From Fluviispira sanaruensis (GTDB lineage: Bacteria; Bdellovibrionota_B; Oligoflexia; Silvanigrellales; Silvanigrellaceae): a stretch of DNA of 64,000 nucleotides. Positions 52,869 through 62,474 of the stretch are shown here, in pieces. How positions within the stretch are numbered: position 1 is the first letter of the stretch; each line of letters begins with the position of its first letter. The position numbers were made by a program, and so were the translations under genes. The DNA is taken from contig NZ_AP019368.1 in NCBI RefSeq assembly GCF_004295685.1, forward strand, positions 490,001 to 554,000. The letters run 5' to 3'. Under the pieces are notes generated by a model. It was given only the letters and a program-made list of their open reading frames with translations. It was not told the DNA's origin and made no database searches.

Positions 52869-53507
52869 ATGTCTGTGAATGTTGATATGTTATTAAATGA
52901 ACAAATTATTCGACAAATTGAAGAAATGAATGAAATTAGACGAAAAATTTTTAATTTTATCTCATTATTAAAACCGAAAGCAATATTGAGTGTAGGTGAA
53001 GGAGTTGCAAAAAAGCAAACTTGTATCGGACAATGCATTTTGAATAAATGCTTGCCTAATACTGTAAGAACAATTGTTTTAATTGATCTTCTTAATCGAA
53101 GCTCGGATTCATTTTTTTCAGATCCTGACTTGTGCCTTTCGAGTAATGTACATATTGTTCCAGTATATGGAGATGCTACTAAATTACCATTTCCTAATAA
53201 TTTTTTTGAATTAACAGTTGCCCCATTTATGATTGACGATTGTGCTGATCATTATAAACTTTTTAACGAACTCTTAAGATGCACTAAAAAAAATGGTTAT
53301 ATTATTATTTCCGGTCATGGTCTAGATACAGTGAAAATGAAAGATAAATCTTTTAGTTTACTTGGTTCTTGTCATAGAAATCAAGCTGACCCTAATGAAA
53401 TAAATACATTTGCAGCCTTAAATGGTTATAACATAATTCAATCTGTTCAGAATAATCATGCTTGGTTTAGAATTATAAAAAAAGAACAAATTAATTGTAA
53501 AAATTAA
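52869..53507 (+). CDS. Class I SAM-dependent methyltransferase-like protein
   Basis: 212 aa. The SAM-binding glycine loop is AILSVGEGVAKKQ (residues 38-50); VYGDATKLPFPNNFFELTVA is the acidic motif and post-motif of class I methyltransferases, and CTKKNGYIIISGHG the later strand. In the RiPP operon it could methylate the peptide, but the target is not evident. The start has only a weak AAGG some 15 bases upstream. Confidence 0.75.
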   Translation: MSVNVDMLLNEQIIRQIEEMNEIRRKIFNFISLLKPKAILSVGEGVAKKQTCIGQCILNKCLPNTVRTIVLIDLLNRSSDSFFSDPDLCLSSNVHIVPVYGDATKLPFPNNFFELTVAPFMIDDCADHYKLFNELLRCTKKNGYIIISGHGLDTVKMKDKSFSLLGSCHRNQADPNEINTFAALNGYNIIQSVQNNHAWFRIIKKEQINCKN

Positions 53508-53573
53508 TTATTAATTGGAAATATTTTTGTTTTATTCGATAAAATATGAAGTTTATAATGCTGGAAAAACTCG

Positions 53574-55088
53574 ATGAATATTTCAAAAAAAATAGAAGAT
53601 ATTAATTTTAATCAAATATCATGTATGTTTCCCTCAAATGAATTTGATTTGAGTATTGCTGAAAATGAACAAGAAATAATAGGAAAAATATTTTCTAAAA
53701 AATCAGTAACTCTTTATATACCCTATGTACAACATGCATTAACTTGTGAAAATAGAATGCCAACTCTAGGTATGTGTATTATTAAATCTTATTTAGAAGA
53801 AAAAGGCTGTCAGGTTAAATGTTTAGATAATTATATTTGCCAGTTCGAAGATCATAAGCTCTCAAATATATTGCATATTAATCCTACCACATTAATATGT
53901 GGATATATTGCAAATAATTTTATGCTAAAAGAATTTTTGAGAACAATTTTGTTATTAAAAAAAGAACATGGAAGTATATCTTTTAAATATGTTTCGATAG
54001 CAGGGCCTTTTGCAGAAATGAATTCATTAGAGTTGATTAGTAAGCTGAAAGGTCTAATTGATTTCATTCATGTAGGTGATTGTGAAAACTCGATTTTATC
54101 AACATTAAAAGCGTTAGAGAATAGTAATGATATAGACTTTGAAAAAATTGATTCTATTGTTTATTTTAATAAATTAATAGAAGCTCCTACCAAAACTAAA
54201 AGATTTGATTCTAAATACCTTTTTCATTTAAAAAGGCCAGATTATTCTTACTATTTAAAGAAATTTGGATCAAACTTAACATATACAGTATCATTAGGAA
54301 GAGGTTGTGCTGGAAGTTGTACATTCTGTACAATTATAACTATGTCTCGTCATAAATATAGAGATTTTTCAGAAGAATATTTTTCAGATATTTTTAACCT
54401 TTTTCAATCTGAAAAAATTGAAAATTTTACTGTAGTTGACGATAATTTTTTTTCTACTTATGATGTTGATGCTAAAGTAAATATGTTATTAACTGGTGCA
54501 AAAAAACTAGGAAATCCTAAATTTTCGATTACTACTAGAATTGAAGATATTAATACTTATCAAAGTCAGATAAAAATTCTATGCGAAAATGGTCTAAAAA
54601 ATATTTTTTTTAGCATTGAAAATTTTTACCCAATTACTCAAGTTTTATTTAATAAGAAAATTTCAATTGATGATATATATAAATGTCTAGAATTTACAAA
54701 TAAAATGAGAATAGGAGTTAAATTTGGATTTATTTTTTTTCATCCGTGGGTTACTAAAGAAGAGATGCTTTTTAATTTGAATTACTTAACAGAAATATTT
54801 GAAAAATATGATAATATACAAACTACTGCACCAATGCTTAAATTGGATATATTCAAAGGAACACCCATATATTTGCGAGCAAAAAGGCAAAATCTTCTTT
54901 CTGGTGATATTTTTCGAGGATTTAGTTGGGATTTTATAAACGAAGAAGCTCGAAAAATATTTTATATATGGAAAGATTTGAATCGAACGTTTATCTATGA
55001 ATATCTTAAAAATAAGCAGATACGTCCCTTAGTGTTTAAGCAGATTCAATCATTAAGATCAATAATAAAATCGGTAGAACAAAAATGA
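53574..55088 (+). CDS. Cobalamin-binding-type radical SAM enzyme
   Basis: 504 aa. Residues 45-175 resemble a B12-binding domain (RMPTLGMCIIKSYLEEKGCQ, then F-I-H-V-G-D-C-E). The radical SAM domain follows with C245-A-G-S-C249-T-F-C252. Such class B enzymes usually methylate carbon or rearrange substrates. It is very AT-rich compared with the ABC gene that follows. It ends in an ATGA overlap with that gene. Confidence 0.82.
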   Translation: MNISKKIEDINFNQISCMFPSNEFDLSIAENEQEIIGKIFSKKSVTLYIPYVQHALTCENRMPTLGMCIIKSYLEEKGCQVKCLDNYICQFEDHKLSNILHINPTTLICGYIANNFMLKEFLRTILLLKKEHGSISFKYVSIAGPFAEMNSLELISKLKGLIDFIHVGDCENSILSTLKALENSNDIDFEKIDSIVYFNKLIEAPTKTKRFDSKYLFHLKRPDYSYYLKKFGSNLTYTVSLGRGCAGSCTFCTIITMSRHKYRDFSEEYFSDIFNLFQSEKIENFTVVDDNFFSTYDVDAKVNMLLTGAKKLGNPKFSITTRIEDINTYQSQIKILCENGLKNIFFSIENFYPITQVLFNKKISIDDIYKCLEFTNKMRIGVKFGFIFFHPWVTKEEMLFNLNYLTEIFEKYDNIQTTAPMLKLDIFKGTPIYLRAKRQNLLSGDIFRGFSWDFINEEARKIFYIWKDLNRTFIYEYLKNKQIRPLVFKQIQSLRSIIKSVEQK

Positions 55089-56782
55089 AAAACTTCTCAG
55101 AAATTAAGAAATCAATATATTTTTCCATTAAATTATTATTAGAAAACAAGAGCTCTTATCTTTATTTATATTTTGCTCTTTTATTGGTGGAAGCTTTTCT
55201 CGGGACGTGTATCTTTATTTTTCAATATGAACGGATGGGGATCGGAGGCAACGATCTTATAAAGGACACGACAAGCGTAATTATCATTCCTCTTATATTA
55301 ATTTATTTTGCCATTACAATTTTAAATCCTTTGATAATTCAGTTAACAGAATTGTGTTTTCAAAGAATGCAGGTTTTTATTAAAGCAAGAGTGGCTTCAG
55401 CTATTTTAACAATGCCGTATGACAACTTTTCGCAATATGAAAAAGGCTATTATACTTCTGTTTATACAAAAGACACTTACTTATTTGCTCAATTTAATAC
55501 CAAAAAATTGTTACCTAACTTAAGTTTGCTTATACGTCTTATACTTTCTTGTATCCTAATCTCCTTGTTGGATTTTAGAACGATATGCATAGAAATTTTT
55601 GCGCTTTCTGTAATTCTTGGTTTTCGAAAACTTAATCAAGTCAAACTCGAAGCGGCTCTTCCTGGAATGTATATTGCCTTTGATAAAGTAACAGCATTTT
55701 ATCATCAGATCATAGACAATGCCGCATCTATTAGGATGAATCGTATTGCCAATATGTATCAATTAAAATACGATAATGCGTCAGAAAAATTAAAAAATCA
55801 CAATGATTTTATTTATACAACACATGGAAAAATATCTATGCTTACTGCTATTGTGAGCTTCGTAACAATCATAGCAATATTAGCGATGAATTATTATTAC
55901 CCGGCTGGTTCTTTGTCATGGGTTAATTTATTTTTGTTATTTTTATTATCGAGAGAGTTCTTTATTTCTGCAGATAGAATGATAGAATTTTTCTTTGAGA
56001 TTGATAAATGCGCGACATCAGTTGAGCGGATCAGGAGAATGCTTGAGGCGGCCGAAAATCTTTTAGTTTTTAAGCAATCTTCTTGGGAAACTCCAGAAAA
56101 TACTAGCTCCTTAGATTCAAAAATAGTATCGTTAGAATTAAATAATATTTGGTTTCGTTACCCATTTACCTCTCAAGGGGAGAAACAATGGTTATTTTCT
56201 GAGCTTAATTTATGTTTCGAATCTGGGAAAATTTATGGGATTTCAGGGGAATCGGGAGGAGGAAAGTCAACTCTCCTCCATCTTATTGGGGGGCTTTATT
56301 CCCCAACTCAAGGATCAATAGTGGTGAAAAATGCAGGCAGCAGTGTGGACACACAGATAGCGCATATTGGCCAAAGACCCTTTTTATTAAAAGGGAGTAT
56401 AAGGGAAAACCTATGTTATGATTCTTTTGATAGCAGCACAGAAGAGCTCAATAAAACTCTCTTAGAGGTAGGTTTGCTAGCTTCGTTGAGTCAATTTTCT
56501 CGTGGCCTTGAAACCGATCTCGATGAGTACTTAGGTGGCCTGTCCGGAGGGCAAATACAAAGGCTTGAAGTTGCTCGAGCTATGCTGCGAAAAGCTACAA
56601 TCTATTTGTTTGACGAGCCCACAAGTGGTCTTGATAGCGAAAGCAAAGAAAAAATTCTGCAAGTGATTGAGCGGCTGCGGCAGGAAAATAGCATCGTTAT
56701 TGTAGCTTCGCATGATCAATCGCTGCTTAAATTAGCTAACGTGCGATTGCATGTTGAAAATAATAGAATAATAAACAAATAA
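55085..56782 (+). CDS. ABC exporter with fused membrane and ATPase domains
   Basis: 565 aa. About six helices in residues 20-315, then an ATPase with Walker A GESGGGKST (about residue 388), LSGGQIQRLEVARAML signature and Walker B IYLFDEPTSGLD. No C39 peptidase domain, so leader removal would need another protease. It overlaps the previous gene (ATGA) and is 9 bases before the SPASM gene. Its higher GC hints at a different origin from the rest of the operon. Confidence 0.9.
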   Translation: MKNFSEIKKSIYFSIKLLLENKSSYLYLYFALLLVEAFLGTCIFIFQYERMGIGGNDLIKDTTSVIIIPLILIYFAITILNPLIIQLTELCFQRMQVFIKARVASAILTMPYDNFSQYEKGYYTSVYTKDTYLFAQFNTKKLLPNLSLLIRLILSCILISLLDFRTICIEIFALSVILGFRKLNQVKLEAALPGMYIAFDKVTAFYHQIIDNAASIRMNRIANMYQLKYDNASEKLKNHNDFIYTTHGKISMLTAIVSFVTIIAILAMNYYYPAGSLSWVNLFLLFLLSREFFISADRMIEFFFEIDKCATSVERIRRMLEAAENLLVFKQSSWETPENTSSLDSKIVSLELNNIWFRYPFTSQGEKQWLFSELNLCFESGKIYGISGESGGGKSTLLHLIGGLYSPTQGSIVVKNAGSSVDTQIAHIGQRPFLLKGSIRENLCYDSFDSSTEELNKTLLEVGLLASLSQFSRGLETDLDEYLGGLSGGQIQRLEVARAMLRKATIYLFDEPTSGLDSESKEKILQVIERLRQENSIVIVASHDQSLLKLANVRLHVENNRIINK

Positions 56783-56791
56783 GAGATTAAA

Positions 56792-57979
56792 ATGAATTAT
56801 AGAGAATTTTCTGAAAAAATTAAAATTAAATTTTTAACGCTTCAGGTTACAAAATATTGCAATATGCGATGTCGATATTGCTATTTACCGGATCGAAACA
56901 TTCGTTCTATCATGCAGAAAGAAATATTATCAAACTTTATTGCATCAGCTATGAAAGAATCACTTTTTGAAGAATCTCTAACAGTTTCTTGGCATGCTGG
57001 AGAACCTTTGGCTGTGCCATTAATGCATCTTTCAGGTCTTATCGAATGTTTTAAAGAACTTGAAGATGCTGGAATCAAAGTATATCATTCAGTACAAACA
57101 AATGCTACTCTGCTTAACCAAAAAATAATTGATTTTTTAAAAAAATACTCTTTTAGAATCGGCGTAAGTATTGATGGCCCTTGTGAAATAAATGATTACA
57201 GTAGATTATTTGTAAATGGAAAGAGTTCTTATGAAAGCACATTACGGGGAATTAATATGCTGAAGATAAATTCAATTCCATTTCACGTAATTTCTGTTGT
57301 TAGTAAAAGATCTCTCGAGCAGCCAGAATTAATTTATGAGTTCTTTGAGTCAAATGGATTTAGACATGTATCTCTAAATTGTGAAGAGCCTGAAGGTATA
57401 CACGATAAATCTAGCTTGAAAGAAAAGACATTTTTTGATTTTGTAGTTTTTTACGCAAAACTTTTTAACATAGCGGAAACAAGAAATCACTCAGTTATAT
57501 TTAGGGAGTTTTACAAATTGCTATTTCCAAGTATTCGAAAGAAATCTATTCCTGCGTATATTATTCCTGGAGTTTATATAGCTCTAGGTTCGGAAGGAAA
57601 AATATCAAGTTTTACACCTGAAATGTTAGATAATGAGCATCCAAAATATGGTCCCCTTGCATTAGGACAAATTTCAACAGGAGCAACAATTAGAAGTCAA
57701 GTTATTGAAAATGAAAAGGTTAAGTCAATGTTTTCAGATGTATTAAAAGGAATTAAGAAATGCAAATTTGAATGTAAATATTATGAATCATGTGGTGGTG
57801 GATTTCCTACTGATAAGCTGAATTGCAACGGCACCTTTAATTCTTCAGAAACATTTGTGTGTAGATTTTCAATTCAAGCACCCTTCAAAGTATTAGATAA
57901 TACTGCTCCAATGGTTATTGAAAATGCTAAAGTAGCTTACAAAAAATATCCATTTATTTCTCAATCTTTCCATGATTAA
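56792..57979 (+). CDS. Radical SAM/SPASM peptide maturase, GrrM-like
   Basis: 395 aa. Radical SAM motif C23-N-M-R-C27-R-Y-C30; S-W-H-A-G-E-P-L follows. The SPASM-type end KKCKFECKYYESCGGGFPTD, then G-T-F-N-S-S-E-T-F-V-C-R, closely follows the pattern of GrrM/OscB, three-residue-cyclophane-forming enzymes. In this operon it is the likely enzyme that crosslinks the 51-aa precursor. Family assignment is by motif only. Confidence 0.85.
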   Translation: MNYREFSEKIKIKFLTLQVTKYCNMRCRYCYLPDRNIRSIMQKEILSNFIASAMKESLFEESLTVSWHAGEPLAVPLMHLSGLIECFKELEDAGIKVYHSVQTNATLLNQKIIDFLKKYSFRIGVSIDGPCEINDYSRLFVNGKSSYESTLRGINMLKINSIPFHVISVVSKRSLEQPELIYEFFESNGFRHVSLNCEEPEGIHDKSSLKEKTFFDFVVFYAKLFNIAETRNHSVIFREFYKLLFPSIRKKSIPAYIIPGVYIALGSEGKISSFTPEMLDNEHPKYGPLALGQISTGATIRSQVIENEKVKSMFSDVLKGIKKCKFECKYYESCGGGFPTDKLNCNGTFNSSETFVCRFSIQAPFKVLDNTAPMVIENAKVAYKKYPFISQSFHD

Positions 57980-58138
57980 ATTTATATGTTTATAAAAATA
58001 TATTTAAACTTTTGAATAGTTAAGGAAACTTAAACATCCCCCAGGATAAGCAATAAGGTCACATTTTTTTGAGCCAATGACTTTGCACTCTCAGCTCATA
58101 CCAAAATGCTTTAATATAGTGTAATTTAAAGAAATGGC

Positions 58139-58600
58139 ATGAAACGTGCATTGCTAGAAAAAATTATATCTACTAAGAATATGAAACTAAAGATTTATGG
58201 ATCTTATTTTATGAAATCACCAAAAAAGGGCGGAGCAAAAAGTAGAAAACTTAAGAGAGTAGAGCGCTATTTGGCGGGCATCCCGGTGCTTGTGCAAAAA
58301 ATAGATTCTAAAAGAACATTTGAATGCACTTTATTGAATATTTCTCTAAATGATTTCACAGTAAGGTTTGAAAAAAATAAATTTGATTTTAAAAAAAATG
58401 AAAATTTTTATATTATGATAGATCCTGAATTATTTAACATCACTCATATAAGTAGTTTGAAAATAAATGCTATATGTAAAACTGTAGAAGAAAATAAATT
58501 TAAAATAACAGCTAAGTTTACAGAAATAAATGAGAATCTTCTGAGCGATATTGAAATTATTGTAAATTGTTTTAAAAATTTAAATGAGTATGAAATTTGA
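58139..58600 (+). CDS. PilZ-domain-like protein
   Basis: Up to 153 aa; later starts at 58181 and 58211 are possible. After a basic segment with KRVERYLAGIPVLVQK, a single beta-barrel pattern follows: F-E-C-T-L-L-N-I-S-L-N-D-F-T-V-R-F, near a PilZ N-I-S-x-x-G motif but with the Gly replaced. It may bind a cyclic dinucleotide poorly or not at all. It precedes the receiver-TPR gene by 22 bases. Confidence 0.5.
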   Translation: MKRALLEKIISTKNMKLKIYGSYFMKSPKKGGAKSRKLKRVERYLAGIPVLVQKIDSKRTFECTLLNISLNDFTVRFEKNKFDFKKNENFYIMIDPELFNITHISSLKINAICKTVEENKFKITAKFTEINENLLSDIEIIVNCFKNLNEYEI

Positions 58601-58622
58601 AGTTTATAAAGGGCTGAGTTAG

Positions 58623-59795
58623 ATGACAAAAATGAGTGATTTATCTTTAGATATGTCATTTCTCATAGTGGACCATAGTGATTCATTTCGTGATATTATT
58701 TCAATGGGCTTAAAATCTTTAGGCTTTAAAAATATCATTAAATCTCCTTCAGCACATATTGCTTATGCCAATCTTATTACAAGAAAAATCGATTTCGTTA
58801 TCTGTGAATTAAATCTAGATGCAATGGATGGAATAGAACTACTAAAGGAAATAAGGGAAGATAAAAAAATTGGTTTTATGCCATTTTTAATGATGAGCAC
58901 TGAAATCACAAAAGAACAAATTGCAATGCTTGCTGAATACGAGATTGATGGTTTTATAAAGAAACCATTTACCTTCCAAATGTTGGTTGAAAAAATTCCA
59001 GTTTGCTATAACCATTACAACGATCCTAAAAATAAAGAGTATCTTTTTTCACAAGCAAAAAGTTTATTGGCAGAAAAAAAGTATCAGCAGGCATTCAATA
59101 TTTATGAGTCTTTATTAAAATCATATCCGCAATCTGCTCGAGCGTGTATTGGTTTATCTCGTTGCTATCGCAGCTTTGACAATTTTGAAAGCGCCGAATA
59201 TTTTTGTCGTAAGGCGATCGATAATAACAATCAATACGTCCAAGGTTTTGATGAAATGGCAAATATTTGTATGGATCGCAATATGATCGATCAAGCTATT
59301 TATTTTTATAAAAGAGCTGTTTTTTTAAGTCCTAAAAATCCTCTTCGCTACGAATCTATAACGAATTCCTTGATAGAAAAGCAACGCTTTAAAGAGGCTG
59401 AAGAGTTTTTAGATGATGCAACAAATTCTGGAATTGATTATCAAAGTATATATGAACAGTATGCAAGATCTCTCTTTTACCAGAGGAAACTGGAAAAAGC
59501 TGTTATGTATTTTGACAAAGCATTGGAAAACTCCGAAAATAGGATAAGTTTATTAAATTTAATGGGCATATGCTATAAAGATTTAAACAAGTTTGATGAA
59601 GCGATTAAATATTATGACATCGCAATCCGCGAAGATCCAAATGACACAAAAGTTCTATTCAATAAAGCATTGTGTTATATTGATATGAATGAATTTGCAA
59701 AGGCAAAAAAAATCTGTCAAAAGATAATAAAAATTGAACCAAACCATGAAAAGGCAAATAGAAAAATACGCGAGCTCGATGCAAAAATGAAATAA
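58623..59795 (+). CDS. Receiver-TPR protein with Glu at the phosphorylation site
   Basis: 390 aa. Receiver residues 12-125: acidic D17 and D20, Thr93 and Lys114, but the phospho-acceptor position reads Glu62 (I-D-F-V-I-C-E-L-N-L-D-A-M-D-G). Glu can mimic a phosphorylated Asp, so the domain may be locked on. Residues 140-390 carry about seven TPR units (for example ALENSENRISLLNLMGICYK). It resembles the protein at 32,834, which has a normal Asp, so the two are paralogs. Confidence 0.88.
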   Translation: MTKMSDLSLDMSFLIVDHSDSFRDIISMGLKSLGFKNIIKSPSAHIAYANLITRKIDFVICELNLDAMDGIELLKEIREDKKIGFMPFLMMSTEITKEQIAMLAEYEIDGFIKKPFTFQMLVEKIPVCYNHYNDPKNKEYLFSQAKSLLAEKKYQQAFNIYESLLKSYPQSARACIGLSRCYRSFDNFESAEYFCRKAIDNNNQYVQGFDEMANICMDRNMIDQAIYFYKRAVFLSPKNPLRYESITNSLIEKQRFKEAEEFLDDATNSGIDYQSIYEQYARSLFYQRKLEKAVMYFDKALENSENRISLLNLMGICYKDLNKFDEAIKYYDIAIREDPNDTKVLFNKALCYIDMNEFAKAKKICQKIIKIEPNHEKANRKIRELDAKMK

Positions 59796-59924
59796 GAAAA
59801 TAGAAAAAAGTAAAAAAATGAATAATTGATTCAACCTTAAAAATACTCTACAATGTCAATTCCAAGATTATCTTTTATGTGGATTTTCTGTTTATTTATC
59901 TAATTTCAGTGAAGGAGAAGATAT

Positions 59925-61712
59925 ATGATGAAATGGTGGGGCTGGGGTGATATTAATAAAACATTTCCGATTGAAGATAAACCAAATCTTTGGCCTTGGA
60001 TAAAAAAGACAATCTCAATATCTGAAAATAATAAAATTACAGAACCTGTTAAGAGAGAAGAAATTATTCTCAGTCCAGCAAATATCAATGACGATTTTTT
60101 AAATTCTGTAAAACAATTTTTAAAAGTGGAACAAATAAGTTCTTCTGAAGATGATCGTTTGTTACATTCTTATGGGAAATCATATGCAGATCTCTTCTAT
60201 GTGCGAAAAGGAGTCGTAAAAAAATCTCCAGACATCGTTCTATATCCATCTTCGCATGATGAAGTTGAAAATATTATTAAATATGCGCATCAATTCAATG
60301 TATGTGTCATTCCATTTGGTGGGGGAACAAATATTGTGGGAGGTGTGGATCCACGTGATCAAACTGTGACAGAAAAAGGACCTCGCTGCGTTGTTTCCTT
60401 AGATATGCGTAATATGAATAAACTTATTTCCATCGATCCACAGTCACAAACGGCCGTTATTCAGGCGGGCGCACTGGGTCCAAAGTTAGAAAAAGATTTA
60501 TCCGATAAAGGTTGGGCATTGGGACATTTTCCAGATTCCTTTGAATACTCGACTTTAGGTGGATGGCTTGCAACCCGCTCAGCAGGCATGCAATCCGACG
60601 CTTATGGAAAAATAGAAGATATGCTTGTTTCGTTAAAAATGGTCACTCCCACAGGTACTATCGTAACAAGAACAACACCAGCATCGAGCGCTGGTCCCGA
60701 TATCAATCGACTTATTGTTGGGTCTGAAGGAATATTAGGTGTTATAACAGAAGCAACAATGCGCATTCATAAATCACCTGAGGTTAAGGATTACCGTGGA
60801 TATCTTTTCCCAAATTTTGAAAAAGGTGTTGAAGCGATTAGAGAATGCATTGATAAAAATTGGCTTCCAAGTATGATTCGCTTTCAAGATGAAGGTGAAA
60901 CTCAACTGGCATTTAATTTAAAATCACCAAAAAAAGGAATCGAATCGATTGTCCAAAAACAATTGAAACGAATATTATCAGTGACTGGTTATAGTCGTCC
61001 TTGTATCATGGTCGTAGGTTTTGAAGGTGATGCAAAACAAGTGCAAATTATTGCGAACGAAGCAACAAAAATTCTCAAGAAGCATAGAGCCTTTTCCTTA
61101 GGAAAAGGGATTGGCAAGACTTGGTCAAAAGACAAATTCAACGTTCCCTATTTACGTGATTATATAATGGATTTTGGTGTGATGGTGGATGTTGCAGAAA
61201 CAGCTGCGGTTTGGTCTAAATTATTGAACGTACATAAAAAAACAATTGAAGAAATGAATAAATATTTCAAATCCCATGGAGATGGCTCTGGATATATTGG
61301 CTGTCACATTTCACACACTTATAAAACAGGCGCATGCCTCTATTTTACCTATGCTGCTAAACAAATTGTTGGTAAAGAAATGGAGCAATATTACGGTTAT
61401 AAGAAATTAATAACCGATACATTTATGAAGAATGGAGCTACTCTCACTCACCATCATGCAGTTGGTTATGAACATTCTCCGTGGATGGAAAGTGAAATTT
61501 CTCAAACGGGTATTAAAGCATTGAAAGGTGTTAAGAATGCACTCGATCCAAAAAATATTTTAAATCCCGGAAAAGTTTTTCCAGTAGAAGAAGAAATGCG
61601 TTTAGGCGTTTTTGGGATTGACGCCCCTGAAGTTGTTAATCAAAGTAAGAGCAGAATTAAGAAAAGAAGTGGGCAAACGAGTCGCAATTTGCACGAAGAT
61701 TCGATTGGTTAG
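59925..61712 (+). CDS. FAD-binding oxidase, alkyldihydroxyacetonephosphate synthase-like
   Basis: 595 aa. It starts with MMKWWGWGD, typical of bacterial AGPS. FAD-binding PFGGGTNIVGGVDPRD and TLGGWLATRSAGMQSDAYGK are the VAO-family segments. LTHHHAVGYEHSPWMESE holds the triple-His active site. A C-terminal extension of 35 residues passes the usual end. It forms the ether bond of ether lipids from acyl-DHAP and a fatty alcohol. It faces an SDR and a PlsC-type gene, completing a lipid module. Confidence 0.9.
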   Translation: MMKWWGWGDINKTFPIEDKPNLWPWIKKTISISENNKITEPVKREEIILSPANINDDFLNSVKQFLKVEQISSSEDDRLLHSYGKSYADLFYVRKGVVKKSPDIVLYPSSHDEVENIIKYAHQFNVCVIPFGGGTNIVGGVDPRDQTVTEKGPRCVVSLDMRNMNKLISIDPQSQTAVIQAGALGPKLEKDLSDKGWALGHFPDSFEYSTLGGWLATRSAGMQSDAYGKIEDMLVSLKMVTPTGTIVTRTTPASSAGPDINRLIVGSEGILGVITEATMRIHKSPEVKDYRGYLFPNFEKGVEAIRECIDKNWLPSMIRFQDEGETQLAFNLKSPKKGIESIVQKQLKRILSVTGYSRPCIMVVGFEGDAKQVQIIANEATKILKKHRAFSLGKGIGKTWSKDKFNVPYLRDYIMDFGVMVDVAETAAVWSKLLNVHKKTIEEMNKYFKSHGDGSGYIGCHISHTYKTGACLYFTYAAKQIVGKEMEQYYGYKKLITDTFMKNGATLTHHHAVGYEHSPWMESEISQTGIKALKGVKNALDPKNILNPGKVFPVEEEMRLGVFGIDAPEVVNQSKSRIKKRSGQTSRNLHEDSIG

Positions 61713-62474
61713 TCCTGGTATGCAAATTCTGTCCCCTCGCATAAGTGCCTTGTAACCTTGCTCTGCAACAAGGTCAGGCTCCATTCCTTTTTGTTTGTTT
61801 CGACTCAGTTTATTATTTATATTTTGCGCATAGCGCCCCACTTTTGAGCGCAGTCTGAATTCAGTTTTAGTGATTCCGGGGCATAATAATGTTACGTTAA
61901 TACCGTCTTTTTTAGTTTCATAAGCAAGAGAAGATGAAAATGAATATAAAAATGATTTGCATCCACCATAAACGGATTGAAATGGAACTGGCGTGAATGA
62001 ATAAACAGAACCAACGTTCAATATATAACCTGATTTTCTTTTTTGCATATTAGGTAAAATCATTTTTGTCAGAGCAAGTGTGGTGCTAATTTGTAGATCA
62101 ACCATTTCAAGCTCTCTATTTATTTCTGTGTCTTGAAAAGCTCCATGTATACCAAATCCTGCATTGTTAATGAGAACATCGATATCAATAGCTTCATTTT
62201 TTAAATAACTTTCTATTTTAATGAGCGCTTCTCTTTTTGTGAGATCTGCAGTTAAAATATATACTTTAGTATTATAATTATTCGAAAGATCATGTTCTAT
62301 TTGATTTAATCTTTGTGTATCGCGAGCTATTAACAATAAGTCATAACCCTCTTTTGCAAACTTAACAGCAAATGAATAGCCTATACCACTCGTTGCCCCT
62401 GTTATCACGGCTAAGGGTTTTCTATGCGTATCAATTATGCGAGGTGTTTTGCTTTTGATTTCCATAAATTTCAT
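61602..62474 (-). CDS. Short-chain dehydrogenase/reductase (SDR)
   Basis: 290 aa. NAD(P)-binding VITGATSGIGYSFAVKFAKEGYD, N-N-A-G-F-G-I-H-G and catalytic Ser-Tyr-x3-Lys in VGSVYSFTPVPFQSVYGGCKS. The end GLTNRIFVQIATRLPTSF is typical of lipid-type SDRs. It overlaps the AGPS gene on the other strand by 111 bases and the acyltransferase upstream by 44. An acyl/alkyl-DHAP reductase role is inferred. Confidence 0.9.
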   Translation of the reverse strand: MKFMEIKSKTPRIIDTHRKPLAVITGATSGIGYSFAVKFAKEGYDLLLIARDTQRLNQIEHDLSNNYNTKVYILTADLTKREALIKIESYLKNEAIDIDVLINNAGFGIHGAFQDTEINRELEMVDLQISTTLALTKMILPNMQKRKSGYILNVGSVYSFTPVPFQSVYGGCKSFLYSFSSSLAYETKKDGINVTLLCPGITKTEFRLRSKVGRYAQNINNKLSRNKQKGMEPDLVAEQGYKALMRGDRICIPGLTNRIFVQIATRLPTSFLNSALTLINNFRGVNPKNA

